From Nocardioides okcheonensis (GTDB lineage: Bacteria > Actinomycetota > Actinomycetes > Propionibacteriales > Nocardioidaceae): DNA of 64,000 nucleotides. The position numbers and the translations under genes were made by a program. This document shows, one piece after another, positions 1-8,558 of this stretch. Position 1 is the first letter of the stretch. Each line of letters starts with the position of its first letter. A model generated the notes under the pieces. The model did not search any database, had not been told where the DNA came from, and worked only from the letters and a program-made list of their open reading frames with translations. The stretch is from positions 1,364,001 through 1,428,000 of the forward strand of contig NZ_CP087710.1 in NCBI RefSeq assembly GCF_020991065.1. Reading direction: 5' to 3'.

Positions 1-731
1 TTGCCCCACAGTTCGCGCACGGCCTGGACGAGCGCGGAGATCGGGTTCCACTCGGCGATCGCCCGCAGCACCGGGCTCATCGCCTCGGACGGCGCGAACG
101 CGTTGGAGAGGAACGTCAGCGGGAACATCGTGGTGAACATGACGCCGTTGACCGCCTCGACCGACCGCATCGCCGAGCCGACGAGGATGCCGACCCAGAT
201 CATCGCGAAGCCCCAGAGCAGCAGCAGGCCGTAGGCCGCGAGCGCCTCGAGGACCGACCCACGGATCCGCCAGCCGACGACCAGGCCGGTCAGCGACATC
301 ACGATGATGCCGATGAAGGAGTGGGTGATGCTCGACATGCTGCGTCCGACGAGGATGGCGGCGGGGTTGATCGGCAGCGACCGGAACCGGTCGACGATCC
401 CCTTGTCGATGTCGGCGGTGAGCCCGATGGCGACGATGAACGAGGCGAACGCGATGGTCTGGCCCATGATCCCGCCGAGCAGCCACTCGCGGTAGCCGGT
501 GGTCGACGACACGGTGATCGCCCCGCCGAAGACGAAGGCGAAGAGCAGCACGAACATCACCGGCTGGATGGTGACGTCGAGCAGCATCTCCGGCATCCGC
601 TTGATGTGGATCAGGTTGCGCCGGAAGATCGTGACCGACTGGTGCCACAGGGACGTGTGCCGGATCTCGGGCCGTTCGAGGGCGCCGTGGGTGTGGTGGC
701 CGGTCCGGCTGGTCTCGTCGAGCTGGCTCAT
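1..731 (-). CDS. ABC-2 type exporter permease (DrrB-like), partial
   Basis: Membrane half of a two-gene ABC exporter. The 243 visible residues begin MSQLDETSRT, have a hydrophilic N-terminus of about 45 residues and then successive hydrophobic segments. The stretch RFRSLPINPAAILVGRS is typical of the ABC-2 permeases that work with daunorubicin-resistance-type ATPases. The 3' end lies beyond base 1. Its ATG overlaps the TGA of the upstream ATPase gene by four bases (ATGA), so the two are translationally coupled. By family it moves a hydrophobic drug or lipid outward. The substrate cannot be read from the sequence. Confidence 0.9.
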   Translation of the reverse strand, partial: MSQLDETSRTGHHTHGALERPEIRHTSLWHQSVTIFRRNLIHIKRMPEMLLDVTIQPVMFVLLFAFVFGGAITVSSTTGYREWLLGGIMGQTIAFASFIVAIGLTADIDKGIVDRFRSLPINPAAILVGRSMSSITHSFIGIIVMSLTGLVVGWRIRGSVLEALAAYGLLLLWGFAMIWVGILVGSAMRSVEAVNGVMFTTMFPLTFLSNAFAPSEAMSPVLRAIAEWNPISALVQAVRELWG

Positions 732-1729
732 GCCCGCACCTCCGCGAGGGTCTGGTCGTCGTCGGGGTCCCGGTCGGCGGCCCCGCCCTCCTCGGCCCGG
801 TGGCCGGTGAGGTTGAGGAACACGTCGTCGAGGCTGGGGCGCTGGAGCCCGAGGTCGTCGATCTCGATGCCGCTCCCGTCGAAGAGCGCCGCGATCCGGG
901 TGATGTCGGACAGGCCCTCGGCGGGGGCGGTGATCCTGCGTGCGGAGGTCTCCACGTGGACCTCGAGCCCGGCGCCGCGGATCCGCTCCGCCGCGGCCGC
1001 GAGGTCGTCGGCGCGGGAGACGGTCACGACGAGGGAGGCCTTGCCGGAGGCGTCCTTGAGCTGCAGCGGCGTGCCCTGGGCGATCACGGTGCCGCGGTCG
1101 ATGACGACGATGTCGTCGGCGAGCTGGTCGGCCTCCTCGAGGTACTGCGTGGTGAGCAGCAGCGTGGTGCCGTCGTCGACGAGGTCGCGCAGCACCTCCC
1201 ACAGCTCGACCCGGCTGCGCGGGTCGAGGCCGGTGGTCGGCTCGTCGAGGAACAGCACCGGCGGGGTGGCGATCAGGCTCACGGCGAGGTCGAGCCGGCG
1301 GCGCATGCCCCCGGAGTACGTCTTGACGACCCGGCCGGCGGCGTCGGTGAGGGAGAACCGCTCGAGCAGCTCGTCGCTGACCCGGGCGATGGTGCGCCGG
1401 TCGAGGCCGTAGAGGCTGCCGACCAGCCAGAGGTTCTCGCGCCCGGTGAGCAGCTCGTCGACCGTGGCGGACTGCCCGGTCAGCCCCATCGAGCGGCGTA
1501 CGGCCGCCGGGTCCCGCAGCACGTCGTGCCCGGCCACCCGGGCCGTCCCGCGGGTGGGACGCGTCAGCGTCGTCATCATCCGCACGGTGGTCGTCTTGCC
1601 GGCGCCGTTGGGGCCGAGCAGCCCCAGCACCGAGCCCCGGGGCACGACGAAGCTGACGTCGTCGACCGCGAGGGTCTCCCCGAACTGCTTGACGAGGCCC
1701 TCGGCCTCGATCGCGTGCTCTGCTGCCAC
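728..1729 (-). CDS. ABC exporter ATP-binding protein, DrrA family
   Basis: ATPase subunit (333 aa, GTG start) partnering the permease that follows. Visible motifs: Walker A GPNGAGKT at residues 39-46, Q-loop around Gln86, signature YSGGM at 138-142, Walker B LFLDEP at 159-164 with D-loop TTGLD. The switch position reads TTQYLEEAD, with Gln in place of the usual H-loop His, as in the DrrA branch. About 100 residues follow the nucleotide-binding domain, as in daunorubicin/antibiotic resistance ATPases. It is divergent from a PadR repressor gene 53 bases away, a common arrangement for inducible drug exporters. Confidence 0.92.
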   Translation of the reverse strand: MAAEHAIEAEGLVKQFGETLAVDDVSFVVPRGSVLGLLGPNGAGKTTTVRMMTTLTRPTRGTARVAGHDVLRDPAAVRRSMGLTGQSATVDELLTGRENLWLVGSLYGLDRRTIARVSDELLERFSLTDAAGRVVKTYSGGMRRRLDLAVSLIATPPVLFLDEPTTGLDPRSRVELWEVLRDLVDDGTTLLLTTQYLEEADQLADDIVVIDRGTVIAQGTPLQLKDASGKASLVVTVSRADDLAAAAERIRGAGLEVHVETSARRITAPAEGLSDITRIAALFDGSGIEIDDLGLQRPSLDDVFLNLTGHRAEEGGAADRDPDDDQTLAEVRA

Positions 1730-1751
1730 TCCGCGTCCCCCTCCGTGACTA

Positions 1752-1764
1752 TTCCGATTAGGAA
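1752..1764. promoter_or_regulatory. candidate PadR operator dyad
   Basis: The 53-base gap between the divergent ABC exporter and PadR genes contains TTCCGATTAGGAA, an inverted repeat of TTCC with a five-base spacer in an A/T-rich patch that is unusual for this genome. Its place between a PadR gene and its likely target suggests an operator. The dyad is short and does not match the better-known PadR site, so this rests mainly on position. Confidence 0.4.
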
Positions 1765-1782
1765 CACTACTCTGGTGGCGAG

Positions 1783-2370
1783 ATGAGTCAAGACCTTCCC
1801 GTCACGGGCTACGCGATCCTCGGGCTGCTCACGTTCGGCGACGAGCTGACCGGCTACGAGGTCAAGCAGCGCGCCGACATGACGCTGCGCTTCTACTGGG
1901 TCGCCCCCGCGATGAGCCAGGTCTACACGGAGCTGCGCCGGCTCACCGACCACGGGCTGGTGCGGGGGTCGACCAGCGCCGACGGCGGCCGCGAGGTGAC
2001 GACGTACGCCATCACCGAGGCCGGCCAGCGGGCCCTGCGGACGTGGATGGACGCGACCCCGGCCGGCTTCCCCGTGCTGAAGCACACCGTCCTGCTGCGG
2101 CTGCTGGTCGGCCACGCCACCGAGCCCGACCACACCCGGCGGATGCTGCGCGACTACCTCGCCGACCTCGACACCGCGCTCGCCGACCTCACCCACGTGC
2201 GCGACGCCCTGCGCGGGGCGGACGCGCCCGGCGAGCCGTTCCGGTTCCCCTCGATCGTCGCGGACTGGGGCCTCGACTACTTCGCCGCCGAGCAGCGGCA
2301 CACCCGCCGCGCGCTCGACAGCCTGTCGGAGCACGGGACGGCACCGGAGGTCGGGCCGCCGACTGCATAG
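1783..2370 (+). CDS. PadR family transcriptional regulator
   Basis: A 195-aa DNA-binding repressor-type protein. The N-terminal winged helix includes YAILGLLTFGDELTGYEVKQ (residues 10-29) and SQVYTELRRLTDHGLV, the PadR signature. The C-terminal half (residues 90-185) is a predicted helical dimerisation domain (Vir-type). It probably represses the divergent ABC exporter and itself, since the two 5' ends lie 53 bases apart with an inverted repeat between them. The ligand is unknown. Confidence 0.92.
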   Translation: MSQDLPVTGYAILGLLTFGDELTGYEVKQRADMTLRFYWVAPAMSQVYTELRRLTDHGLVRGSTSADGGREVTTYAITEAGQRALRTWMDATPAGFPVLKHTVLLRLLVGHATEPDHTRRMLRDYLADLDTALADLTHVRDALRGADAPGEPFRFPSIVADWGLDYFAAEQRHTRRALDSLSEHGTAPEVGPPTA

Positions 2371-2379
2371 GGTGGCCCG

Positions 2380-3267
2380 GTGACCGACCGACCGAGCCGT
2401 GCCGCGCTCGGCCCCGTCGGCCTCGTGCTGGTCGGCATCGCGTCGGTCCAGCTGGGCGCGGCGATCGCCAAGGCGCTGTTCGACGAGGTGTCCCCGACCG
2501 CGATGGTCTGGCTGCGGCTGGTCACCAGCGCCGTGGTGCTGGTGGCGCTCGCCCGGCCGCGGCTGGGTGGTCGTACGCGGCACGACTGGCTGGTCGTCCT
2601 CGGCTTCGGCGCGAGCCTGGCCACGATGAACTGGGCGATCTACCAGTCCTTCGCCCGCATCCCGCTCGGCATCGCGGTCACCATCGAGTTCATCGGCCCG
2701 CTCACCCTCGCGGTGCTCGGCTCGCGGCGCGCCCGCGACCTGGTGTGGGTGCTGCTCGCCGCGGTCGGCGTCGTCCTCCTCGGCCTCGAGCGCACCGACC
2801 TCGACGTCGCCGGCGTGCTGTTCGCCCTGCTCGCGGGCGCAGCCTGGGCGGCCTACATCCTGCTCGCCTCCAGCACCGGACGACGCTGGGCCGGGTTCGA
2901 CGGGCTGGCCGTCGCCAGCCTGGTCGCGGCCGTCGCGATGACGCTCCCGGCGCTGGTCAGCGCCGGGTCGGGCCTGTTCGACGGGCGGGTGCTGCTGCTG
3001 GGCGCGCTGGTCGGCCTGCTGAGCTCGGTGATCCCCTACAGCTGCGAGCTGGTCGCGCTGCGGTCGCTGCGCCCGGCCGTCTTCGGCATCCTGATGAGCC
3101 TGGAGCCGGCCGCCGCCGCGCTCGCCGCGATCGTGGTCCTCCACGAGACCCTGACGCCGGTCCAGTGGCTCGCCGTGGCGTGCGTCGTCGCCGCGTCGGT
3201 CGGCGCCACGCGCACCGGGTCCGGACCGGCCGCGCGTCAGGACGCACCCGGCACAATCGCGGCATGA
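2380..3267 (+). CDS. EamA/DMT family transporter (RhtA-like)
   Basis: A 295-aa inner-membrane protein starting at GTG (MTDRPSRAAL), with about ten hydrophobic helices arranged as two EamA repeats. The segment LGIAVTIEFIGPL and the ending LEPAAAALAAIVVLHETLT resemble threonine/homoserine exporters of the RhtA type. It lies nine bases after the PadR gene and its TGA overlaps the ATG of the next gene, so the three could share a transcript. Export of an amino acid or similar metabolite is a family-based inference. Confidence 0.88.
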   Translation: MTDRPSRAALGPVGLVLVGIASVQLGAAIAKALFDEVSPTAMVWLRLVTSAVVLVALARPRLGGRTRHDWLVVLGFGASLATMNWAIYQSFARIPLGIAVTIEFIGPLTLAVLGSRRARDLVWVLLAAVGVVLLGLERTDLDVAGVLFALLAGAAWAAYILLASSTGRRWAGFDGLAVASLVAAVAMTLPALVSAGSGLFDGRVLLLGALVGLLSSVIPYSCELVALRSLRPAVFGILMSLEPAAAALAAIVVLHETLTPVQWLAVACVVAASVGATRTGSGPAARQDAPGTIAA

Positions 3268-4415
3268 GATCGCGCCTCGCCCTCACCTCGCTCGCGGTCG
3301 TGCTCGGCGCCGCCACCGGGTGCGCCGGCAACGAGCAGCAGCCGATCCCGCGGGTCACCCAGCCCACCGACCTCCCGAGCCAGCCGACGGCGTCCCCGGA
3401 CGACGAGTCCACGGGCGGGTCGTCGCAGGGTCCCGGCGGCGCGCAGCGCGGGCCGCGGGTGGTGCGCACGCTGGTCGACCAGCTCGAGGTCCCGTGGGGC
3501 CTGGCCTTCCTGCCCGACGGCAGCGCCGTGGTCACCGAGCGGATCAGCGGCCGGGTCCTCGGCGTCGACGCCGACGGTGCGGTGAGCCGGCTCGGTGGCG
3601 TCGCGGCGACGGTCCCCGAGGGCGAGGCCGGGCTGCTCGGCGTGGCCGTGTCGCCGGACTTCGACCGCGACCGGACGCTGTTCCTCTACGTCACGACCGG
3701 CACCGACAACCGGGTCGTCCGCGCCCGCCTCGACGGCACCACGCTGGGCGAGCCGCAGGTCGTGCTGCAGGGGATCCCCCGCGGCTTCATCCACGACGGC
3801 GGCCGGATCGCGTTCGGGCCCGACGGCTTCCTCTACGTCACCACCGGCGAGACGGGCGACCCCGCGCTCGCGCAGGACCCCGACAGCCTCGCCGGCAAGA
3901 TCCTGCGGATCACCGCCGACGGCGACCCCGCGCCCGGCAACCCCGACCCCGGGTCGCCGGTCTGGTCGCTCGGGCACCGCAACGTGCAGGGCCTCGCCTG
4001 GGACGACGAGGGTCGGCTGTGGGCCTCGGAGTTCGGCGACTCCGAGTGGGACGAGCTCAACCTGGTGGAGAAGGGCGGCAACTACGGCTGGCCCGAGGTG
4101 GAGGGCGCCGGGGGCGGTCGGCGCTTCATCGACCCGCAGCTGGTCTGGCCGGTCGAGGAGGCCTCGCCCAGCGGACTCGCGTACGCCGACGGGCGGCTCT
4201 GGATGGCCGGGCTGCGCGGGCAGCGGCTGTGGCGCATCGACGTCTCCGCCGACGGCACCGCGTCGGCCCCGAAGGCCTTCCTCACCGGGGACTACGGGCG
4301 GCTGCGCACCGTCGTCGCCGCACCCGACGGACGGCTCTGGCTGACCACCTCGAACCGCGACGGCCGCGGCCAGCCGACCCCGGCCGACGACCGGGTCGTC
4401 GTGCTGCGCCCCTGA
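3264..4415 (+). CDS. PQQ-dependent sugar dehydrogenase-like lipoprotein
   Basis: A 383-aa secreted beta-propeller of the soluble glucose/sorbosone dehydrogenase family (YliI-like), which oxidises aldoses with pyrroloquinoline quinone. The start at ATG 3264 overlaps the EamA stop (ATGA) and gives a lipoprotein signal peptide with a lipobox ending at Cys20 (AATGC), then a Ser/Pro/Gly-rich linker to about residue 70. Propeller landmarks include VPWGLAFLPDGSAVVTER, GEAGLLGVAVSPDF, the catalytic-His-region IHDGGRIAFGPDG and SLGHRNVQGLAWD. No PQQ biosynthesis genes are present here, so cofactor use is inferred from family. Confidence 0.9.
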   Translation: MRSRLALTSLAVVLGAATGCAGNEQQPIPRVTQPTDLPSQPTASPDDESTGGSSQGPGGAQRGPRVVRTLVDQLEVPWGLAFLPDGSAVVTERISGRVLGVDADGAVSRLGGVAATVPEGEAGLLGVAVSPDFDRDRTLFLYVTTGTDNRVVRARLDGTTLGEPQVVLQGIPRGFIHDGGRIAFGPDGFLYVTTGETGDPALAQDPDSLAGKILRITADGDPAPGNPDPGSPVWSLGHRNVQGLAWDDEGRLWASEFGDSEWDELNLVEKGGNYGWPEVEGAGGGRRFIDPQLVWPVEEASPSGLAYADGRLWMAGLRGQRLWRIDVSADGTASAPKAFLTGDYGRLRTVVAAPDGRLWLTTSNRDGRGQPTPADDRVVVLRP

Positions 4416-4419
4416 CGTC

Positions 4420-6015
4420 TCACAGCTCGGCCAGCGGCAGCGCGCCGGTCTGGTGGAGCTCAGGCGACCCGGCGGCCACCGCGAACGACGCGCGCGTGAA
4501 GGCCGGCGCGCCGGGCTCGCGCACGAACGGCAGGCTCCGGAAGTCGGCGCTCAGCTCGCCCGGGGTGAGCGTGACCCGCACGTAGCCGCGCAGGTCGTTC
4601 CAGAACCGGACCTGCGGGTTGGTTGCCTGCCAGCGATAGCTGCCGTCGGGCGAGTCGGCGCCGTCGCCGTTGGACGTGACGGACGTGCAGATCAGCTCGG
4701 GGGCGACGACGGAGGCGGGGTCGTCGGGGTCGGCCCACACCTCGGTCGCGAACGCGTCGTGCACGTCGCCGGTCAGCACCACCGGGTTCGCCGCGGCCGC
4801 CAGGGAGGCGAGCACGCGCTCGCGGCAGGCCGGGTAGCCGTCCCAGCCGTCCATCGACTGCCGGCCGACGTCGACCGGCGACAGCTCGAGGCTGCCCATC
4901 GGCACCTGCTGGCCCAGCACGTCCCAGGTGGCGCCCGACCCGCGCAGCCCCCGGTCCAGCCACGCCTCCTGCGCGGTGCCGAGGATCGTCCGGTCGGGCT
5001 CCCACGTCTCGTCGCACGCGCCCATCGCGGCCGGACCGCACGCCTGCGGGTCGCGGTGCTGGCGGGTGTCGAGCATGTGGAACGTCGCCAGCCGACCCCA
5101 GCCGAAGCGCCGGAACGCGCGCATCTCCGCGCCCTGCGGGTAGGCCGAGCGGCGCAGCGGCATGTTCTCCCAGTACGCCCGCAGCGCCGAGGCCCGGCGC
5201 AGCCCGAAGTCGCCGCCCACCGTCGTCGTGCCGCGACGGTCGTCGGCCCAGTTGTCGCTCACCTCGTGGTCGTCGAAGACCGCGACCCACGGCGCCGCCG
5301 CGTGCAGCCGCTGCAGGTCGGGGTCCGTCTTGTACTGGGCGTGGCGCCGCCGGTAGTCGGCGAGCGTCACCGTCTCCGGACCCTCGTGCGCGCGTACGTT
5401 GCCCGACCGAGCCGGCTCGAACCCGGGGTCGTACTCGTAGAGGTAGTCGCCGAGGTGGAGGACCAGGTCCGGCTCGTCCTCGGCGATGCGCCGGTAGGCG
5501 GTGAAGTGGCCGTGCTCCCACTGCGCGCAGGACGCGACGGCCACGCTGAGGGCCGCCGGGGTCGACGCGGGCCGCGGCGCGGTGCGCGTACGCCCCACGG
5601 GCGAGAGGTGGCGCCCGAGCCGGAAGCGGTACCAGTGGTCGCGGTCCGGCTCCAGCCCGGAGGGCTCGAGGTGCACCGAGTGGCCCGTCGCCGGCCCGAC
5701 CGGAACCGTCCCGTGCCGCACCACCCGCGCGAACGACGGGTCCGTGGCGACCTGCCACCGGACCTCGTGGACACGGTCGCCCATCCCGCCGTGGCCGTCG
5801 TCGTCGAGGGGCAGCCGGGCCAGGCGGGTCCAGAGCACGAACCCGTCGGGCGACGGGTCGCCGCTCGCGACCCCGAGCGAGAACGGGTTGTCGTGCGGCA
5901 CCTGCGCCGCCGCGGACGGCCGCAGGTCGAGCGAGGGCCCGGTCGTGCCGGGGAGGAACGTGACGCCGGTGGCGAGGAAGCCACCCTTCAGCAGCACCCG
6001 CCGAGAGGTCTCCAC
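4420..6015 (-). CDS. phoD: alkaline phosphatase D, Tat-exported
   Basis: A 531-aa PhoD phosphodiesterase/phosphatase that releases phosphate outside the cell using Ca/Fe. The GTG start gives a twin-arginine signal (SRRVLLKGGFLATG, residues 4-17), so export is via Tat, folded. The N-terminal Fn3-like PhoD domain (NPFSLGVASGDPSPDGFVLW) is followed by the metallophosphatase core: SCAQWEHGHFTAYR, DLVLHLGDYLYEYD, VFDDHEVSDNW and VVLTGDVHDAF supply the metal ligands. It converges on the sugar dehydrogenase, four bases apart. A candidate PHO box lies 42 bases upstream of the start codon. Confidence 0.94.
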   Translation of the reverse strand: METSRRVLLKGGFLATGVTFLPGTTGPSLDLRPSAAAQVPHDNPFSLGVASGDPSPDGFVLWTRLARLPLDDDGHGGMGDRVHEVRWQVATDPSFARVVRHGTVPVGPATGHSVHLEPSGLEPDRDHWYRFRLGRHLSPVGRTRTAPRPASTPAALSVAVASCAQWEHGHFTAYRRIAEDEPDLVLHLGDYLYEYDPGFEPARSGNVRAHEGPETVTLADYRRRHAQYKTDPDLQRLHAAAPWVAVFDDHEVSDNWADDRRGTTTVGGDFGLRRASALRAYWENMPLRRSAYPQGAEMRAFRRFGWGRLATFHMLDTRQHRDPQACGPAAMGACDETWEPDRTILGTAQEAWLDRGLRGSGATWDVLGQQVPMGSLELSPVDVGRQSMDGWDGYPACRERVLASLAAAANPVVLTGDVHDAFATEVWADPDDPASVVAPELICTSVTSNGDGADSPDGSYRWQATNPQVRFWNDLRGYVRVTLTPGELSADFRSLPFVREPGAPAFTRASFAVAAGSPELHQTGALPLAEL

Positions 6016-6056
6016 GGGGGACGACGCTGTCGTGCGTCCCTGACCGGAGCGCGTCG

Positions 6057-6089
6057 CCGGGGTGACGTCCCGGCTGCCCGCAGGTGAGC
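6057..6089 (-). promoter_or_regulatory. candidate PHO box upstream of phoD
   Basis: Read on the minus strand, three consecutive 11-base units lie 42-74 bases before the phoD start: GCTCACCTGCG, GGCAGCCGGGA and CGTCACCCCGG. The first matches the actinobacterial PhoP direct-repeat consensus (G-G/T-TCAYYYR-G/C-G) at 10 of 11 positions, the third at 9 and the middle one poorly. Position and target gene fit phosphate control. A single degenerate middle unit keeps this at moderate confidence. Confidence 0.45.
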
Positions 6090-6096
6090 GGTTGCG

Positions 6097-6954
6097 TCAG
6101 CCCCGGGCGGGCGCCGGCCGGACCACCGCGCGCCGGGCCGCGCGACGCAGCGTGGTGAGGATCGCCGGCCCGAGGACCACGATCGCCACACCCGTCGTGA
6201 TCGCCCGGCCGGTGTCCCAGCCGCCGGTCGAGGTGAGCAGGGTGTAGACGAGGAAGCGGTGCGCGTTCTCCAGCACCGGCGCCCCCGCGACGTAGGCCAG
6301 CGACCCCTCGTGCCCCGGCACCACGATGCCGAGGGTGAAGGGCCAGAAGCTGAGGTTCATCAGCAGGCCGTAGAGGTAGGACGCGACGACGGCGTAGGCG
6401 ACCAGCATCGCGATCTCCGCGCGGCCGCCGACGCGGCGCGGGAGCAGGCCGGCGCCCATGCCGACCCACGCGGCGCAGATCATCTGGAACGGCAGCCACG
6501 GACCGACGCCGGCGGTGAGCAGCGCCGAGGCGAAGAGCGAGGTGCAGCCGAGCACGAAGCCGAAGCCCGCGCCGAACACGCGGCCGCCGAGCACCAGCAG
6601 GAAGAACACCATCTCGATGCCGGCCGTCCCGGCGCCGAGGCCGCGCATCACGGCGTTGATCGCGGACAGCACGCCGAGCACCGCCAGCACCCGGGAGTCC
6701 ATCCCGCCCTCGCCCATCTCGGCCAGGACCACGACCATCACCAGCGGCAGCAGGGCGAGGAAGAGGAACGGCGGCTCGACCCGCTGGCCCGGCTGGGCGT
6801 CGAGCAGCAGCGGCCAGCACAGCATCATCAGACCGGCCACCGAGGCGAGGACGAGCACCGCGGCCGTGCGCGGCCCGATCGGCAGGGCGACACCGGGACG
6901 GTCGTCGCGGACGGTACGCGCCCGGGCGGAGGTCGCGCGCTCCAGGAGGCTCAT
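6097..6954 (-). CDS. ECF transporter S component (predicted cobalamin)
   Basis: A 285-aa membrane protein with about six hydrophobic helices, including RVFGAGFGFVLGCTSLFASA and GPWLPFQMICAAWVGMGAGL, typical of energy-coupling-factor S components (the substrate-binding subunit). The ATG overlaps the stop of the ATPase gene (ATGA). It is last in the run barrel protein - DUF4430 protein - T - A - S behind a cobalamin riboswitch. That context, not a diagnostic residue, is why I call the substrate cobalamin or a corrinoid. Vitamin-binding residues could not be identified. Confidence 0.85.
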   Translation of the reverse strand: MSLLERATSARARTVRDDRPGVALPIGPRTAAVLVLASVAGLMMLCWPLLLDAQPGQRVEPPFLFLALLPLVMVVVLAEMGEGGMDSRVLAVLGVLSAINAVMRGLGAGTAGIEMVFFLLVLGGRVFGAGFGFVLGCTSLFASALLTAGVGPWLPFQMICAAWVGMGAGLLPRRVGGRAEIAMLVAYAVVASYLYGLLMNLSFWPFTLGIVVPGHEGSLAYVAGAPVLENAHRFLVYTLLTSTGGWDTGRAITTGVAIVVLGPAILTTLRRAARRAVVRPAPARG

Positions 6955-8558
6955 CGCGCCACCCCGGCGAGGGCGTCGGCGACTTCCTCCACGACCAGCC
7001 ACGGCGCGCCGAGGACCTTGGTGACCTGCGGGGCGAACGACGGCGACTCGGCGAGCACCCGCCGCGGCGGCCCGCTGGAGACCACCTCGCCCTCGGCCAT
7101 GACGACCACGTCGTCGGCGACGTGGGCGGCGAACTCGACGTCGTGGGTGGCCAGCAGGACGGCGTGCCCGTCGGCGGCGAGGTCGGCGACGATCCGCGCC
7201 AGCTCGGCCTTGCCGGCGTAGTCGAGGCCGCGCGTCGGCTCGTCGAGCAGCACGACGGGCGGCCGCGCGGTCAGCACGACCGCGAGCGCGAGCGCGAGCC
7301 GCTGGCCCTCGGAGAGGTCGCGGGGGTGGGTCGTGGGGTCGATGCCGGGCGCGAGCCGCCCGAGCAGGCCTCGGCAGGTGCCCGGGTCCGCGTCGGCGCC
7401 GGTGTCGGCGGCGGCGCACTCGTCGGCCACCGACTCCAGGTAGAGCAGGTCGGCGGCGGTCTGCGGCACCAGCCCGACGTGGGCGCGTCGCTCGGCGGCC
7501 GACAGGGTGGCGGGGTCGTCGCCACCCACCGACAGGGTCCCCGAGCGTCGCCGGCCGGATCCCTGCAGCGCCCAGATCAGGCTGGACTTGCCGGAGCCGT
7601 TGCGGCCCATCAGCACCGTCACCCGACCGGTCGACAGGGTCAGGTCGACCTCGCGCACCGCCACGGTCCGTCCGTGCACGACGCTCACGTCGCGCGCCTG
7701 CACCAGCGGGGCGGTCGCGGGCAGCGCGACGTCCACCGGCGGCGGCAGGTCCGGCAGGGACCGGGCGTGGCGCCGGGCGTCGCGGACGGTGAGCGGCAGC
7801 GGGTCCCACCCGGCGAGGCGACCGAGGTCGACCAGCGGCGGGGCGACGGGCGAGTCGGCCAGCACCACCTCGGGCGCGGCCGTGCGGATCCCGCCGTCGC
7901 CGGTCACCAGGCAGATCCGGTCGGCGAACGGCACCACCCGCTCGAGGCGGTGCTCGGCGAGCAGGACGGTCAGCCCGAGGTCGTGCACCAGCCGGGTGAT
8001 CGTGGCGAGGACGTCCTCGGCCGCCGTGGGGTCGAGCGCCGAGGTGGGCTCGTCCAGCACCAGCACGCGCGGGTGGGTGGTCAGCACCGAGCCGATCGCG
8101 ACCCGCTGCTGCTGCCCGCCCGAGAGCGTGCGGAGGTCACGGGCGCGCAGGTCGGCGATGCCGAGCAGGTCGAGCGTCTCCTCGACCCGGCGGCGCATCG
8201 TCTCCGGCGGCACGCCGAGCTGTTCCATGCCGTAGGCGAGCTCCTCCTCGACCGTGTCGGTCACGAACCCGGCGAGCGGGTCCTGGCCGACGTAGCCGAC
8301 GAGGTGGGCCCGCTCCCGCGGCGGCTGGTCGAGGATGCTGCGGCCGTCGAGCAGCACGTCGCCGGTCAGCTCGCCGCCGGTGAACCGCGGCACGAGGCCG
8401 GTGACCACCCCGAGCAGGGACGACTTCCCCACGCCGGTGCGCCCGGAGACCACGACCAGCTCGCCCTCCTCGAGGGTGAGGTCGACGTTGCGCAGCACGT
8501 GGTGACGGTCGTAGCGCAGCCCGATCCCGCGCAGCTCGACCACCTCGCGCCCGATCAT
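6951..8558 (-). CDS. ECF transporter duplicated ATPase (A component)
   Basis: A 535-aa protein fusing two ABC ATPase domains (the A and A' subunits of group II ECF importers are usually separate). Domain 1: Walker A GRTGVGKS (39-46), signature LSGGQQQRV, Walker B VLVLDEPTSALD, switch LLAEHRLE. Domain 2: Walker A GRNGSGKSS at about residue 340, signature LSEGQRLALA, Walker B VVLLDEPTRGLD, switch LLATHDVE. Both sites look catalytically complete. It overlaps both neighbours by four bases (ATGA at each end), so stoichiometric expression with the T and S components is expected. Confidence 0.92.
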   Translation of the reverse strand: MIGREVVELRGIGLRYDRHHVLRNVDLTLEEGELVVVSGRTGVGKSSLLGVVTGLVPRFTGGELTGDVLLDGRSILDQPPRERAHLVGYVGQDPLAGFVTDTVEEELAYGMEQLGVPPETMRRRVEETLDLLGIADLRARDLRTLSGGQQQRVAIGSVLTTHPRVLVLDEPTSALDPTAAEDVLATITRLVHDLGLTVLLAEHRLERVVPFADRICLVTGDGGIRTAAPEVVLADSPVAPPLVDLGRLAGWDPLPLTVRDARRHARSLPDLPPPVDVALPATAPLVQARDVSVVHGRTVAVREVDLTLSTGRVTVLMGRNGSGKSSLIWALQGSGRRRSGTLSVGGDDPATLSAAERRAHVGLVPQTAADLLYLESVADECAAADTGADADPGTCRGLLGRLAPGIDPTTHPRDLSEGQRLALALAVVLTARPPVVLLDEPTRGLDYAGKAELARIVADLAADGHAVLLATHDVEFAAHVADDVVVMAEGEVVSSGPPRRVLAESPSFAPQVTKVLGAPWLVVEEVADALAGVAR

